A stretch of 63,929 nucleotides of DNA from Lachnospiraceae bacterium UBA3316 (lineage in GTDB: Bacteria; Bacillota; Clostridia; Lachnospirales; Lachnospiraceae): the NCBI GenBank assembly GCA_002361955.1, contig DESK01000012.1:1-63929 (forward strand). The letters run 5' to 3'. This document shows, in pieces, positions 52,732 through 61,098 of the stretch. The notes beneath the pieces were generated by a model, which ran no database searches, had not been told where the DNA came from, and saw only the letters and a program-made list of their open reading frames with translations. Position numbers and translations under genes: made by a program. Position 1 is the stretch's first letter. The number at the start of each line of letters is the position of its first letter.

Positions 52732-53454
52732 ATGGAAGCGAATATTTCTTATAGTATGCTCACGAATAAAGGGGAGCGTGCTGTCAATGAGGATTTTGTG
52801 GAGGTTTCTGTTACAAAGGAGAGGCTGGCTTTCATTCTGTGCGATGGCTTGGGCGGGCACGGAAAGGGGGATGAAGCCTCTTGTTTTGTAGCCGGGCAGA
52901 TGAAAGTGGCCCTGGATCATTCCGAGACGATCGAGGAGGCGATTTCACAGGCCCAGCAGAAGCTTTTGCGAAAACAGGCAGAGGAACACGCGGGAAATTC
53001 CATGAAAACTACCGTGGCCTGCCTGGCCCTGTCCGGCCATTCGGCCAGATTTGCCCATGTGGGGGATTCCAGGATTTACTATTTTGAAAAAAATAAATAT
53101 GTGATGAGAAGCCAGGATCACAGTGTGCCTCAGATGCTGGTAAACCGAGGAGATCTCAGGGAAAAGGATATCCGCCATCACGAGGACAGAAGCCGTCTGC
53201 TGCGGGTGATGGGAACGGAGTGGGATACGCCGAAATACCAGGTAGTAGAGGGCATTTCGCTGACGGGACGCAGCAGTTTTCTGCTCTGCAGCGACGGGTT
53301 TTGGGAGCAGATTGACGAAAAGATGATGTGCAAAACCTTAAAAAAAGCAGGCAGCCCGGAAGAATGGCTGCAGGAAATGGAAAAGATTGTAATAGCAAAC
53401 GGAAGGGGAACCAACATGGATAATTATTCTGCCATTGCAGTATTTGTGCGGTAG
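52732..53454 (+). CDS. PP2C-type Ser/Thr protein phosphatase (first of two)
   Basis: A 240-residue metal-dependent phosphatase. The PP2C blocks are all present: NKGERAVNEDF, LCDGLGGHGKGDEAS (metal Asp-Gly), AHVGDSRIYYF, LLCSDGFWEQI and the C-terminal DNYSAIAVFV (metal Asp). No membrane segment, so cytoplasmic. It should reverse phosphorylation made by the kinase at 58686-61049 (inference from operon). ATG 52732 follows GAGGAGAGGGGG; GTG codons at 52726 and 52729 are alternatives. Confidence 0.93.
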   Translation: MEANISYSMLTNKGERAVNEDFVEVSVTKERLAFILCDGLGGHGKGDEASCFVAGQMKVALDHSETIEEAISQAQQKLLRKQAEEHAGNSMKTTVACLALSGHSARFAHVGDSRIYYFEKNKYVMRSQDHSVPQMLVNRGDLREKDIRHHEDRSRLLRVMGTEWDTPKYQVVEGISLTGRSSFLLCSDGFWEQIDEKMMCKTLKKAGSPEEWLQEMEKIVIANGRGTNMDNYSAIAVFVR

Positions 53455-53488
53455 CAGAGTTGTCCTGGATAGGGAAAAGGAACGAAAA

Positions 53489-54112
53489 ATGATAAAGAGA
53501 TGCAATAATGGACATTGGTATGATACGAGCGTACATAATGCCTGCCCCCATTGTAAGAGGGAGAGCGAGAAGCTTGGGATTCGTTTGCAGGATATCGAAG
53601 AAGATGACCGCACAGTCTCTGTCGCGGGAGCAGGCATATCTCTGGGAGATGAGCTGGACGCCATTATAGGGAAAAAAGCAGGAGGCGGGATGAAGGGAAG
53701 GGAGGATAGAAGCACCGAGGGCGACAAAACGATCTCCTATGGCTATTTCGGCATGGCGGCGATTCAGCCGGTGACAGGCTGGCTGGTATGTGTGACGGGA
53801 AGCGAGCGCGGGAAGGATTACCGTCTGCATATGGGAAAAAATTTTGTGGGACGCAGCCCGTCCATGGATGTAACTGTGGTGGATGATAAAAAGATATCCA
53901 GGGATAAGCATTGCTCTGTGATTTACGATCCAAAAGGAGAGTCTTTTTATGTATGCGCCGAGGGCGGCAATCTGGTTTACCTGAATGACAAATTGCTGGC
54001 GTCTATCGAAAAGCTGGAGGAAGACGATAAGATTACGATTGGAGAAACGAGTTTTCTATTTATACCGTTTTGCAGGGGGAAAAGAAAATGGGAAGAAGAA
54101 GCAAAGGAATAG
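53489..54112 (+). CDS. Zinc-ribbon FHA domain protein (first)
   Basis: 207 residues. N-terminal putative zinc ribbon C-x3-GHWYD-x7-CPHC (about residues 5-24), an acidic linker, then a phosphothreonine-binding FHA domain (about 100-195) with GRSPSMDVTV (R122) and SRDKHCSV. The FHA asparagine region (usually NGTxxN) is weak here (GGNLVYLNDKLL). No membrane segment. ATG 53489 follows AAAAGGAA. The next gene begins inside its last 25 bases. Probably an adaptor that docks on phosphorylated partners. Confidence 0.85.
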   Translation: MIKRCNNGHWYDTSVHNACPHCKRESEKLGIRLQDIEEDDRTVSVAGAGISLGDELDAIIGKKAGGGMKGREDRSTEGDKTISYGYFGMAAIQPVTGWLVCVTGSERGKDYRLHMGKNFVGRSPSMDVTVVDDKKISRDKHCSVIYDPKGESFYVCAEGGNLVYLNDKLLASIEKLEEDDKITIGETSFLFIPFCRGKRKWEEEAKE

Positions 54113-55893
54113 CCGCTGCCGTCCTATTGGCGCTGGCGGGAGGAGCCATGACAGCGGAGGCAGCCGCGGTAAATACACCGTATATCGCGGAACAGGCTGT
54201 GGGAAAAGCTCCGAATGTGGAAGTGTATATGACCGGTTCCAAAATGAATGAGAACGTGGAAGTTGGGGGAACCATGGACAGCATCGCTTTTACCCAGAAT
54301 GGGGGGATCGTATCCTTTGAAGAGAGCGGGGAAGGGCTGGCCTATATCATCCTGATGGATAATTCCGGTTCGGTCAACGAAGCGCAATTCGAGGAAACGA
54401 AAAATCAGCTGGTGCAGCTGCGAAAGTCCCTGAAGGAAGGCGACGCGATGACGCTGTACACGGTGGGGACAGACAATTCCGGGGGAGAAAAGACGGAGGT
54501 TTTCGCGAGAACCGTAGGTGGGGATGATAAAAAGGCGAAAAACCGTGACTGCAAGCAAATCCGGAAGATTGAGTATCTGAAGGGGGCAAGCAGCAAGACG
54601 GTTTTATACCGTTCCCTGAACCAGGTGCTAAAAGAGCAGGCCACGCCGGAAAAGAGAACCGTCGTACTTCTGATCACAGATGGCGAGGACGATTCGGAGG
54701 GGAAGGATATCGACCATGTTTCCACAGCCAATACGGTAAAGGAGGCCGCTGTTCCCGTTTACGGTATCGTGCTGAACAGGAAGCCCTCCAAATCCGGCAA
54801 TGGGAAAGAGCAGGACGAGAAGATCTCCTACACCAGAAATGAAATACTGGCGGAAAAGAACTGCCGGGGCTATTACCACGACTGCAGCGTGGACGCCACA
54901 GAGGAGAGCGTCAGGCAGGCCTTTGAGGTGATCCGGCAGCTGTTGTTGAAGGAAACGTATGTGGTGAAGCTGGCCGCTCCCACAAACCAGGCTCTCGGAA
55001 AAACGAAACTGGCCCTGACTGCGGACAATATGGCGGTGGATGCGGTAACTGTGGATTATTCTGATTATGAGGAGGATCAGGACGCGCCTGTCATCGTGGG
55101 AAATGTAGAGGAGGTGGGCGGCAGCTCCATTACATTCTCTTTGCAGGATAAAAACGGAATCAATCTTTCCGATGTAAATGAGACGGCAAATTATATGGTG
55201 CAGAGCCTGCAGGAAAACGGCGAAGGTAAGGTCTGGACCGTGGAATCCGTCAATGCCGCCGCAAAGGGAAATGAAGTGGCCATCACGCTGACCATGACAG
55301 AAACCCTCTTCAATGATAGCTATGTCCTGAAATGCACCAATATCAGGGATAAGTCCCAGGATGAGAATGAAATGGATGCGTCCACAGAATTCCAGGTGGT
55401 AAACGGGGTGGACAAGAAAGACGCTGCCGTAAAGGAAATGGTGAAATCCTACTGGTGGACCGCCCTGATTTTGCTGGTTGTCATCATCGGTGTCCTCATC
55501 ATTTTCGCGATCCGCAGAAAGAAAGTGGAGATGGTAGGCGTGTTGCCTGACGATCTTTCCAAAGCGGATACCAGGAAGATCTGGCTGACGATCACGGACA
55601 GAACCGGGGCGATCAAGGATGTGGAGTGGAACGTAGAAGGCAGCTTATTTGTGGGGCGTTCGGATATCTGCAACATCTTTTTCGACGACGACCGCTTATC
55701 GAAGCAGCACTTTGTAGTGGAGGTCAATAAGATGGGCTGCTATATCGAGGATCTGGAATCTACAAATGGCACGTATGTCAACGGCGTAAAGCTGACAAAT
55801 AGAAGGATGCTGCTGGACGGGGATATGATTACCGCGGGAAGAGAGAAATTTGTCTTCCATATTCCAAAGCAGCAGCTGGCAGACCAGGGGTAA
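54088..55893 (+). CDS. Exported VWA domain protein with transmembrane helix and cytoplasmic FHA domain
   Basis: 601 residues. Signal peptide (about 1-27, ending TAEAAA), a von Willebrand A domain (about 85-285) with an intact MIDAS DNSGS (D91-S95) and TDGEDD, a beta-rich region (about 290-445), one membrane helix (about 456-478) followed by RRKK, and a C-terminal FHA domain (about 505-598) with R524 (VGRSDICNIFF), SKQHF and STNGTYVNG. The VWA part faces outside and the FHA part inside, so the protein links an outside ligand to inner phosphoproteins. ATG 54088 overlaps the previous gene by 25 bases. Confidence 0.88.
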   Translation: MGRRSKGIAAAVLLALAGGAMTAEAAAVNTPYIAEQAVGKAPNVEVYMTGSKMNENVEVGGTMDSIAFTQNGGIVSFEESGEGLAYIILMDNSGSVNEAQFEETKNQLVQLRKSLKEGDAMTLYTVGTDNSGGEKTEVFARTVGGDDKKAKNRDCKQIRKIEYLKGASSKTVLYRSLNQVLKEQATPEKRTVVLLITDGEDDSEGKDIDHVSTANTVKEAAVPVYGIVLNRKPSKSGNGKEQDEKISYTRNEILAEKNCRGYYHDCSVDATEESVRQAFEVIRQLLLKETYVVKLAAPTNQALGKTKLALTADNMAVDAVTVDYSDYEEDQDAPVIVGNVEEVGGSSITFSLQDKNGINLSDVNETANYMVQSLQENGEGKVWTVESVNAAAKGNEVAITLTMTETLFNDSYVLKCTNIRDKSQDENEMDASTEFQVVNGVDKKDAAVKEMVKSYWWTALILLVVIIGVLIIFAIRRKKVEMVGVLPDDLSKADTRKIWLTITDRTGAIKDVEWNVEGSLFVGRSDICNIFFDDDRLSKQHFVVEVNKMGCYIEDLESTNGTYVNGVKLTNRRMLLDGDMITAGREKFVFHIPKQQLADQG

Positions 55894-55960
55894 CGGCCTA
55901 GGTGTGCCGCAAGCGTGGTGAACAGCCATCATTTTGAAACAGGGAGGCAAAGAACGAAGG

Positions 55961-56851
55961 ATGTTTGGAAGAAAAAAGAAGAAAGAGCGGGAGATGGTGC
56001 AGTCTGCGGAACGCTTTGCTATGGCAGAAGCACCTGCCCACGTGGTCAGGAAAGTGCCCCAGCTTACGACGCTGGCCCGTTCTGCCGTAGGAAACAGGAA
56101 TTATCAGCAGGACGCGCTGTATGTGACGCCCAGTAAGATCCTGTCTTCCAATAAAAAGACGCGGGTGCTGGCAGTAGTGTGCGACGGCATGGGCGGTATG
56201 GCGGACGGCGGAAAAGCGAGCCGGACGGCGATTCAGATGATGCTCCAGGGCTTTCAGAACGTGGAAAGAAGCGAAGAGCTGAATATTCCCGCCTTTTTCC
56301 GGCAGGGAATCGGTGCCATCGACCAGATGATCAGCAGCTTTCCGAAGGAAAACGGCAGAGGATCGGGAACAACGATGGTTGCCTGTATCGCCGAGAATAA
56401 CAAGCTGTACTGGGCTTCTGTCGGAGACAGCCGTATTTACATTATCCGGGGCCACAGGATGTACCAGGTGACAAGGGATCATAATTACTGGCTGATGCTG
56501 CAGGAGCAGGTGGCGGCAGGGGAGATGACCATGGAAGAGGCCATGGGGCAGCGCCATAAGGAGGCGCTGATCAGCTATCTTGGGATGGGGAATGTATCCC
56601 TGATGGATATCAATGAGGAGCCCTTTGAACTGCAGCTGGGGGACATGGTGATGCTTTGCAGCGACGGGATCACAAAGACGCTGCCGGACGCCCAGATCAA
56701 ACAGATCATCCTGGCGGATGAGGTAAAGCCGGAACAGAAAGCCGAGGCTTTGGTGGAGGCGGCTACCCACGCCAACTCCCATTCTCAGGACAATACCTCC
56801 GTAGTGCTGCTCCACTATGAGGAAGTCGATATCAAAAAAGCACATAGATAA
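55961..56851 (+). CDS. PP2C-type Ser/Thr protein phosphatase (second)
   Basis: A 296-residue phosphatase with a basic N-terminal extension (GRKKKKER) and the blocks SAVGNRNYQQDAL, VVCDGMGGMADGGKAS, ASVGDSRIYII, MLCSDGITKTL and DNTSVVLLHY. It is clearly divergent from the first PP2C of the operon, so the two are probably not redundant. ATG 55961 has AGGGAGG about 13 bases before it; an in-frame TTG at 55934 lacks a ribosome site. Confidence 0.92.
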   Translation: MFGRKKKKEREMVQSAERFAMAEAPAHVVRKVPQLTTLARSAVGNRNYQQDALYVTPSKILSSNKKTRVLAVVCDGMGGMADGGKASRTAIQMMLQGFQNVERSEELNIPAFFRQGIGAIDQMISSFPKENGRGSGTTMVACIAENNKLYWASVGDSRIYIIRGHRMYQVTRDHNYWLMLQEQVAAGEMTMEEAMGQRHKEALISYLGMGNVSLMDINEEPFELQLGDMVMLCSDGITKTLPDAQIKQIILADEVKPEQKAEALVEAATHANSHSQDNTSVVLLHYEEVDIKKAHR

Positions 56852-56899
56852 TATAAAAAGAAAAGCACAGGCGCACAGAGCGCGGGAAAGGAGAAAATT

Positions 56900-57748
56900 A
56901 TGAATTTATGCAGGTGTGAAAGAGGACATTTTTATGACAAGGAGAAGTATGCTTCCTGTCCCCATTGCGCAGGAGGGAGCGCGGAGGATAACAGCCTCAC
57001 GTACGCGTTTACCAGCTCACAGACGGTACCGGCGGATATCGCTTCCTCTCAGTCTCAGCAGGGAGGAGCAGCTTTTTCGGCGGCACCGGGAGGGTCGGCC
57101 GCCAGCCAGACCGTTTCGTCGGAGGCGTCCGGAAGCATCCTGCCGATGGCAGACTGGCCAGCAAACCAGAACACCATGGGCATGGGCATCAATGATGATA
57201 TGCCTACCGTTCCTCTGGAAGATCCGGAAGAGACGGATGACCATACCATAGGATTTTTTGACGATGTATTTACCTCAGCGGCAGGCGCGGGAAAGGGGCC
57301 GTCTGCGGGAAGCGGGCCTTCCGCGGCTAAGAGGCCGTCCTATGGAAACGTGGGAAGAAGGCAGGAGGTCCATAAAGTCAGCACGCCCTGCGTGGGATGG
57401 CTTGTTGCCCTGGGGGGAGAGCATCTCGGTACAGATTTCAGGCTGAAGGTGGGAAAAAATTTCATTGGACGGAATCCGCAGATGGACGTGGCCCTGACGG
57501 AAGATAAGAGCGTGTCGAGGGACCGTCATGCCATCGTCGTGTATGAGCCGAAGGCCCACCTGTATTTGGTGCAGCCCGGTGAGTCCAGCAGCCTGGTGTA
57601 CTTGAACAATAAAGTCGTTTTGACACCCATGGAGATGGAAGCCTACGATATGATCACGGTGGGGGATGTCAATCTTCTGTTTATTCCTCTGTGCGGCGAA
57701 CGGTTCAACTGGGGAGACGTTCTGGAATCCATGAGAAATAAAGACTGA
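56900..57748 (+). CDS. Zinc-ribbon FHA domain protein (second)
   Basis: 282 residues. The same layout as the protein at 53489: putative zinc ribbon C-x-C-x2-GHFYD-x7-CPHC (residues 4-23), a long Ser/Ala/Gly/Pro-rich flexible linker (about 25-150) that offers many phosphorylation sites, and a C-terminal FHA domain (about 165-270) with GRNPQMDVAL (R191) and SRDRHAIVV. Cytoplasmic. The two proteins are paralogues that differ mainly in linker length. Ribosome site AAAGGAG. Confidence 0.88.
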   Translation: MNLCRCERGHFYDKEKYASCPHCAGGSAEDNSLTYAFTSSQTVPADIASSQSQQGGAAFSAAPGGSAASQTVSSEASGSILPMADWPANQNTMGMGINDDMPTVPLEDPEETDDHTIGFFDDVFTSAAGAGKGPSAGSGPSAAKRPSYGNVGRRQEVHKVSTPCVGWLVALGGEHLGTDFRLKVGKNFIGRNPQMDVALTEDKSVSRDRHAIVVYEPKAHLYLVQPGESSSLVYLNNKVVLTPMEMEAYDMITVGDVNLLFIPLCGERFNWGDVLESMRNKD

Positions 57749-57762
57749 TAAGAGGAATAGCT

Positions 57763-58671
57763 ATGAATCGTTTTGCAAAAAAATTTCGGGTATTGGGAAG
57801 TCTGTGTGTCCTGTTAAATCTGGCGGCGCTGCTTATGCCGGTAACGAAACGGATTCAGGAAAATTATGGAGATCTTACCTGGAGCCAGCTGGATTATATC
57901 CGGGGGATGTTTGCAGGATCACTGTCGTCTCTGGACGGACAGACGGCGGAGGCGGCTTCCGGGCCTCTTTGGTGGATCCTTTTGTTTCTGATTTTGCCGC
58001 TGCTGCTGTCAGTGCTTGCAGGTATCTGGGGACTGGCAGGCAGCCATACACAGAAGGTCAGCAGCATTTTGGAAATCGGCGTGCTGCTGCTCTATATCGG
58101 TATGGCCGTGTCGTCCGGTGTCCTGTGGCCGGAACCGTCTGCAGGGCAGAGCTATCTACGGGGAAGCGCCTGCACGTGGAACCTGGTGTTTTCAGGCTGC
58201 GGGGCAGTGCTGGCGATTGCGGCCCTGGCTGTCACGCCGAGAAAGGTGAAGGTGGCTGAAAAGAACATTCCGCAGATAGAAGAAATCAAGCAGGAGCAGG
58301 TAGAGGCGAAGTACAACATTGTGATGGAAGACAAGCAGGAAACCCCGAAGGAACCTGTGCATGGCGTGCTGGCGGGACTGACGGGAATCTATGCAGGAGC
58401 AAAAATTCCTCTCACAGACGGAGAATATGTTTTGCTGGGCAGGCTGCCCAGCAACCATCTGGTCTTTGAAGGACAGGCCAACGTCAGCCGCAAACATTGC
58501 CGGATCAAGTGGGACGCGGCAAAACAGAAGTACATTTTCCGGGATTATTCCAGTAACGGAAGCTTCGCGAACGGCTCAGAGGATTGCCTGCCCCAGAACC
58601 TGGACCTGGAACTTGAACCTGGGACAACCATCGCGATCGGCGATGAGAGCAATGTCTTTTGTCTGGAATAG
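57763..58671 (+). CDS. Membrane protein with cytoplasmic C-terminal FHA domain
   Basis: 302 residues. Four hydrophobic segments (about 10-28, 66-92, 101-121 and 137-158), then a basic/acidic linker and an FHA domain (about 200-300) with GRLPSNHLVF (R227), SRKHCRI and SSNGSFANGS. It would recruit phosphorylated partners to the membrane next to the kinase encoded 15 bases downstream. The membrane part matches no transporter I recognise. Confidence 0.85.
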   Translation: MNRFAKKFRVLGSLCVLLNLAALLMPVTKRIQENYGDLTWSQLDYIRGMFAGSLSSLDGQTAEAASGPLWWILLFLILPLLLSVLAGIWGLAGSHTQKVSSILEIGVLLLYIGMAVSSGVLWPEPSAGQSYLRGSACTWNLVFSGCGAVLAIAALAVTPRKVKVAEKNIPQIEEIKQEQVEAKYNIVMEDKQETPKEPVHGVLAGLTGIYAGAKIPLTDGEYVLLGRLPSNHLVFEGQANVSRKHCRIKWDAAKQKYIFRDYSSNGSFANGSEDCLPQNLDLELEPGTTIAIGDESNVFCLE

Positions 58672-58685
58672 AGGGAGAAGAACGT

Positions 58686-61049
58686 ATGGCTAGTGAATTG
58701 TGCATGAACTGTTTTAGCGTAAAAGGGCAGTATGAGGTATGTCCTTACTGCGGCTATGTGGAGGGAACGCCTCCGAAGCAGCCTCACTATCTGACGCCGG
58801 GAACCCTCCTGGGAAACCGGTTTATGGTAGGGACGGCAATCGGCGTGGGAGGCTTTGGCATTACCTATAAATGCTTTGACACGACGCTGGGCGTCCAGGT
58901 GGCGGTCAAGGAATTTTACCCCGTGGGCCTGGTAAACCGCGCGCCGGGGGAGCGCAGAGTGGGGCTTCTGTCCGGAGAAAAGGAAGGGCAGTACCGGGAG
59001 CGGCTGCAGCGTTTTCTGATGGAGGCCCAGAGCGTGGCCCAGTTTGGAAAAGCAAAGGATATCGTCAATGTCTTTGATTTTTTTGAGGAAAACGGCACAG
59101 CTTATATCATTATGGAATATATCGACGGCGTGCTGCTAAAGGATTACCTGGATAAGCAGGGGGTGATTGATCCGGAGGCGGCTCTGGCCATCATCATGCC
59201 CATCATCGAGGCTGTGAAAAAGATCCACAGCAAAGAAATCATCCACAGAGATATCAGCCCCGACAATATTTTTATCTCCAGTGAGAACGAGATCAAGGTA
59301 TTTGACTTTGGCGCTGCCATCCTGAATAACAGCAAAGAAGGGATGGACGCGGAGCCGGTGATCAAAGTGGGATATTCTCCCCTTGAGCAGTACCGGGACA
59401 AAGGCAGGCAGGGATTTTATACGGATGTGTACGCGGTGGGAGCGATCCTCTACCAGATGCTTACGGGCGTGAAGCCCATCGAATCAACGGAGAGAGAATT
59501 CAAAGACGAGCTCAAATCGCCCCGGGAGCTGGGAGTAAAGATCAGCGCAAATATGGACCGGGCAGTCATGGAGGCCTTAAGCGTGCGGCCTGAGCTACGC
59601 TTTCAGGGAATCCAGCAGTTTCAGGAGGCCCTGCTGAATAAAAGAATGGCAGAGTATCCCAAAGAAAAGATCCGGAAACGCAAGCGGACGAGAAACTGGG
59701 TGATCAGCCTGTCTGTGACAGCGGCCCTGGCTGTGGGCGTGGGAATCGCGCTGTATTCTACAGTGCTCAAGCCCCAGAACCAGATCTTTGACGAGCCTGT
59801 GAAAGCGGGAACGGCAATTACGGTGTGGGTGGAAAATAACGACCAGAAAAAGCAGATCGAGGATCTGGTGGAGAACGGATTCCGGCAGGGAAAGACGGAG
59901 AAGAAGGATGAAAAGATCCGAAAGATGCAGGAGGAGGATGCGGACGTCAGCGTTACCGTCCAGGTACAAAAGGACATGGAGGCCGCGCTGAAGGAGGCAA
60001 AGGAGGATGAGAACCGTCCCCTGCCCGATATGTTTCTGTCGGATCACGTCTCCAACCTGGAGGAGTACCGGCTGGTTTCCATGAAGGACAATGTGTACGC
60101 CTCACTGGATACAGATCAGTACCTGTTTCTATCGGAGTATGAAAAACGGTACGCCAATATGAAGGAGATGCCCACAGGCATCGATACGCTTCTGCTGTAT
60201 GCCTGTCAGTTTGATTACAATAAAGATAATGCCCTGATCGACTCGGAGTATTATGAGGATTCCGCTTCAGAAAGCACAGAGCCTTCGGAGAATGGAACCC
60301 AGACCTATTCGGTGGAGCTGTCAGACCTCTGCTTCGATACGGAGGACTATGTCTTGGCAGAAGACAAACTGAACAATCAGTTGGCGTACGTTACAAATCA
60401 ATCCCTGGCAGACGTTCTGCTGCTGGCAGACTATCCGGAATGGAAAGGGGTCATGCTCAAGCATACGGCTCCGAAGCAGGAGATGCTGGACCAGGCGTCG
60501 GCGATCCAGGAATTCCGGAAAGCGGCGGGAAAGAAAAAGTTCCGGATCAATACGAACCAGAAGCGCAGGCTCTTCGGAAGCAACCTTTTGGCAGGCGTGG
60601 GATACCGGGCGCTGATGAGCGAGGCCCAGGAGATCGGGCAGGATCAGGAGAAGGGGGCAAATCCCCTGGGTAAATACAAGCCCTACGTAGTCACCCAGGA
60701 TGGGAAGATGCTGGTAAAGTTCTCGGAACGGTACGCGATCATGGGAGAATCCAGCAAGGATCAGCAGACGGCATGTATGCGTCTTTTATGGGTGATGCTC
60801 AGCGGGGCCGGGCAGGAGAAAAAATATATGCAGGGTCAGACCACCTATCCGATTCTGCGCAGCAAGTTTGAAGAATTTGCCGTCTACAATGCCAACTATG
60901 ACGGATTTATCGAGATGGTGAAAGACCATCATGAATGTGTCCTGGTCGGCGAAGAGGCACAGGAGGCCCAGGCCTTTGCAAACGGGCTCCAGGGGCAAGT
61001 GACGGAAGATGAGATAAGAGAATACTGTGAGAAATACCTTTCGGAGTGA
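58686..61049 (+). CDS. Transmembrane Ser/Thr protein kinase with a solute-binding-protein-like outer domain
   Basis: 787 residues. N-terminal zinc-ribbon-like C-x2-C-x8-CPYCG (about 6-21); kinase domain (about 45-315) with glycine loop IGVGGFG, lysine K75 (VAVKEFYP), HRDISPDN (catalytic D189) and DFG (D207); basic stretch; membrane helix (338-362); and a 425-residue outer domain. PrkC-type kinases carry PASTA repeats there; none are seen. Instead the outer part opens with AITVWVENNDQKKQIEDLV and ends with YAIMGESSKDQQTACMRLLW and a helical tail, which recalls family-1 ABC solute-binding proteins in size and order. It probably phosphorylates the FHA partners in response to an outside ligand (inference). 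Confidence 0.9.
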   Translation: MASELCMNCFSVKGQYEVCPYCGYVEGTPPKQPHYLTPGTLLGNRFMVGTAIGVGGFGITYKCFDTTLGVQVAVKEFYPVGLVNRAPGERRVGLLSGEKEGQYRERLQRFLMEAQSVAQFGKAKDIVNVFDFFEENGTAYIIMEYIDGVLLKDYLDKQGVIDPEAALAIIMPIIEAVKKIHSKEIIHRDISPDNIFISSENEIKVFDFGAAILNNSKEGMDAEPVIKVGYSPLEQYRDKGRQGFYTDVYAVGAILYQMLTGVKPIESTEREFKDELKSPRELGVKISANMDRAVMEALSVRPELRFQGIQQFQEALLNKRMAEYPKEKIRKRKRTRNWVISLSVTAALAVGVGIALYSTVLKPQNQIFDEPVKAGTAITVWVENNDQKKQIEDLVENGFRQGKTEKKDEKIRKMQEEDADVSVTVQVQKDMEAALKEAKEDENRPLPDMFLSDHVSNLEEYRLVSMKDNVYASLDTDQYLFLSEYEKRYANMKEMPTGIDTLLLYACQFDYNKDNALIDSEYYEDSASESTEPSENGTQTYSVELSDLCFDTEDYVLAEDKLNNQLAYVTNQSLADVLLLADYPEWKGVMLKHTAPKQEMLDQASAIQEFRKAAGKKKFRINTNQKRRLFGSNLLAGVGYRALMSEAQEIGQDQEKGANPLGKYKPYVVTQDGKMLVKFSERYAIMGESSKDQQTACMRLLWVMLSGAGQEKKYMQGQTTYPILRSKFEEFAVYNANYDGFIEMVKDHHECVLVGEEAQEAQAFANGLQGQVTEDEIREYCEKYLSE

Positions 61050-61098
61050 GGCGGCCGGCCCATCCGAAAGGGGCGTTTCTGAGGGAAAGGAGAATACT

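Noticed and set aside
52302..53454. Toxin-antitoxin pair or phage repressor at the XRE gene
   Set aside because: No toxin-like or phage gene is next to it; the divergent neighbour is a complete PP2C phosphatase.
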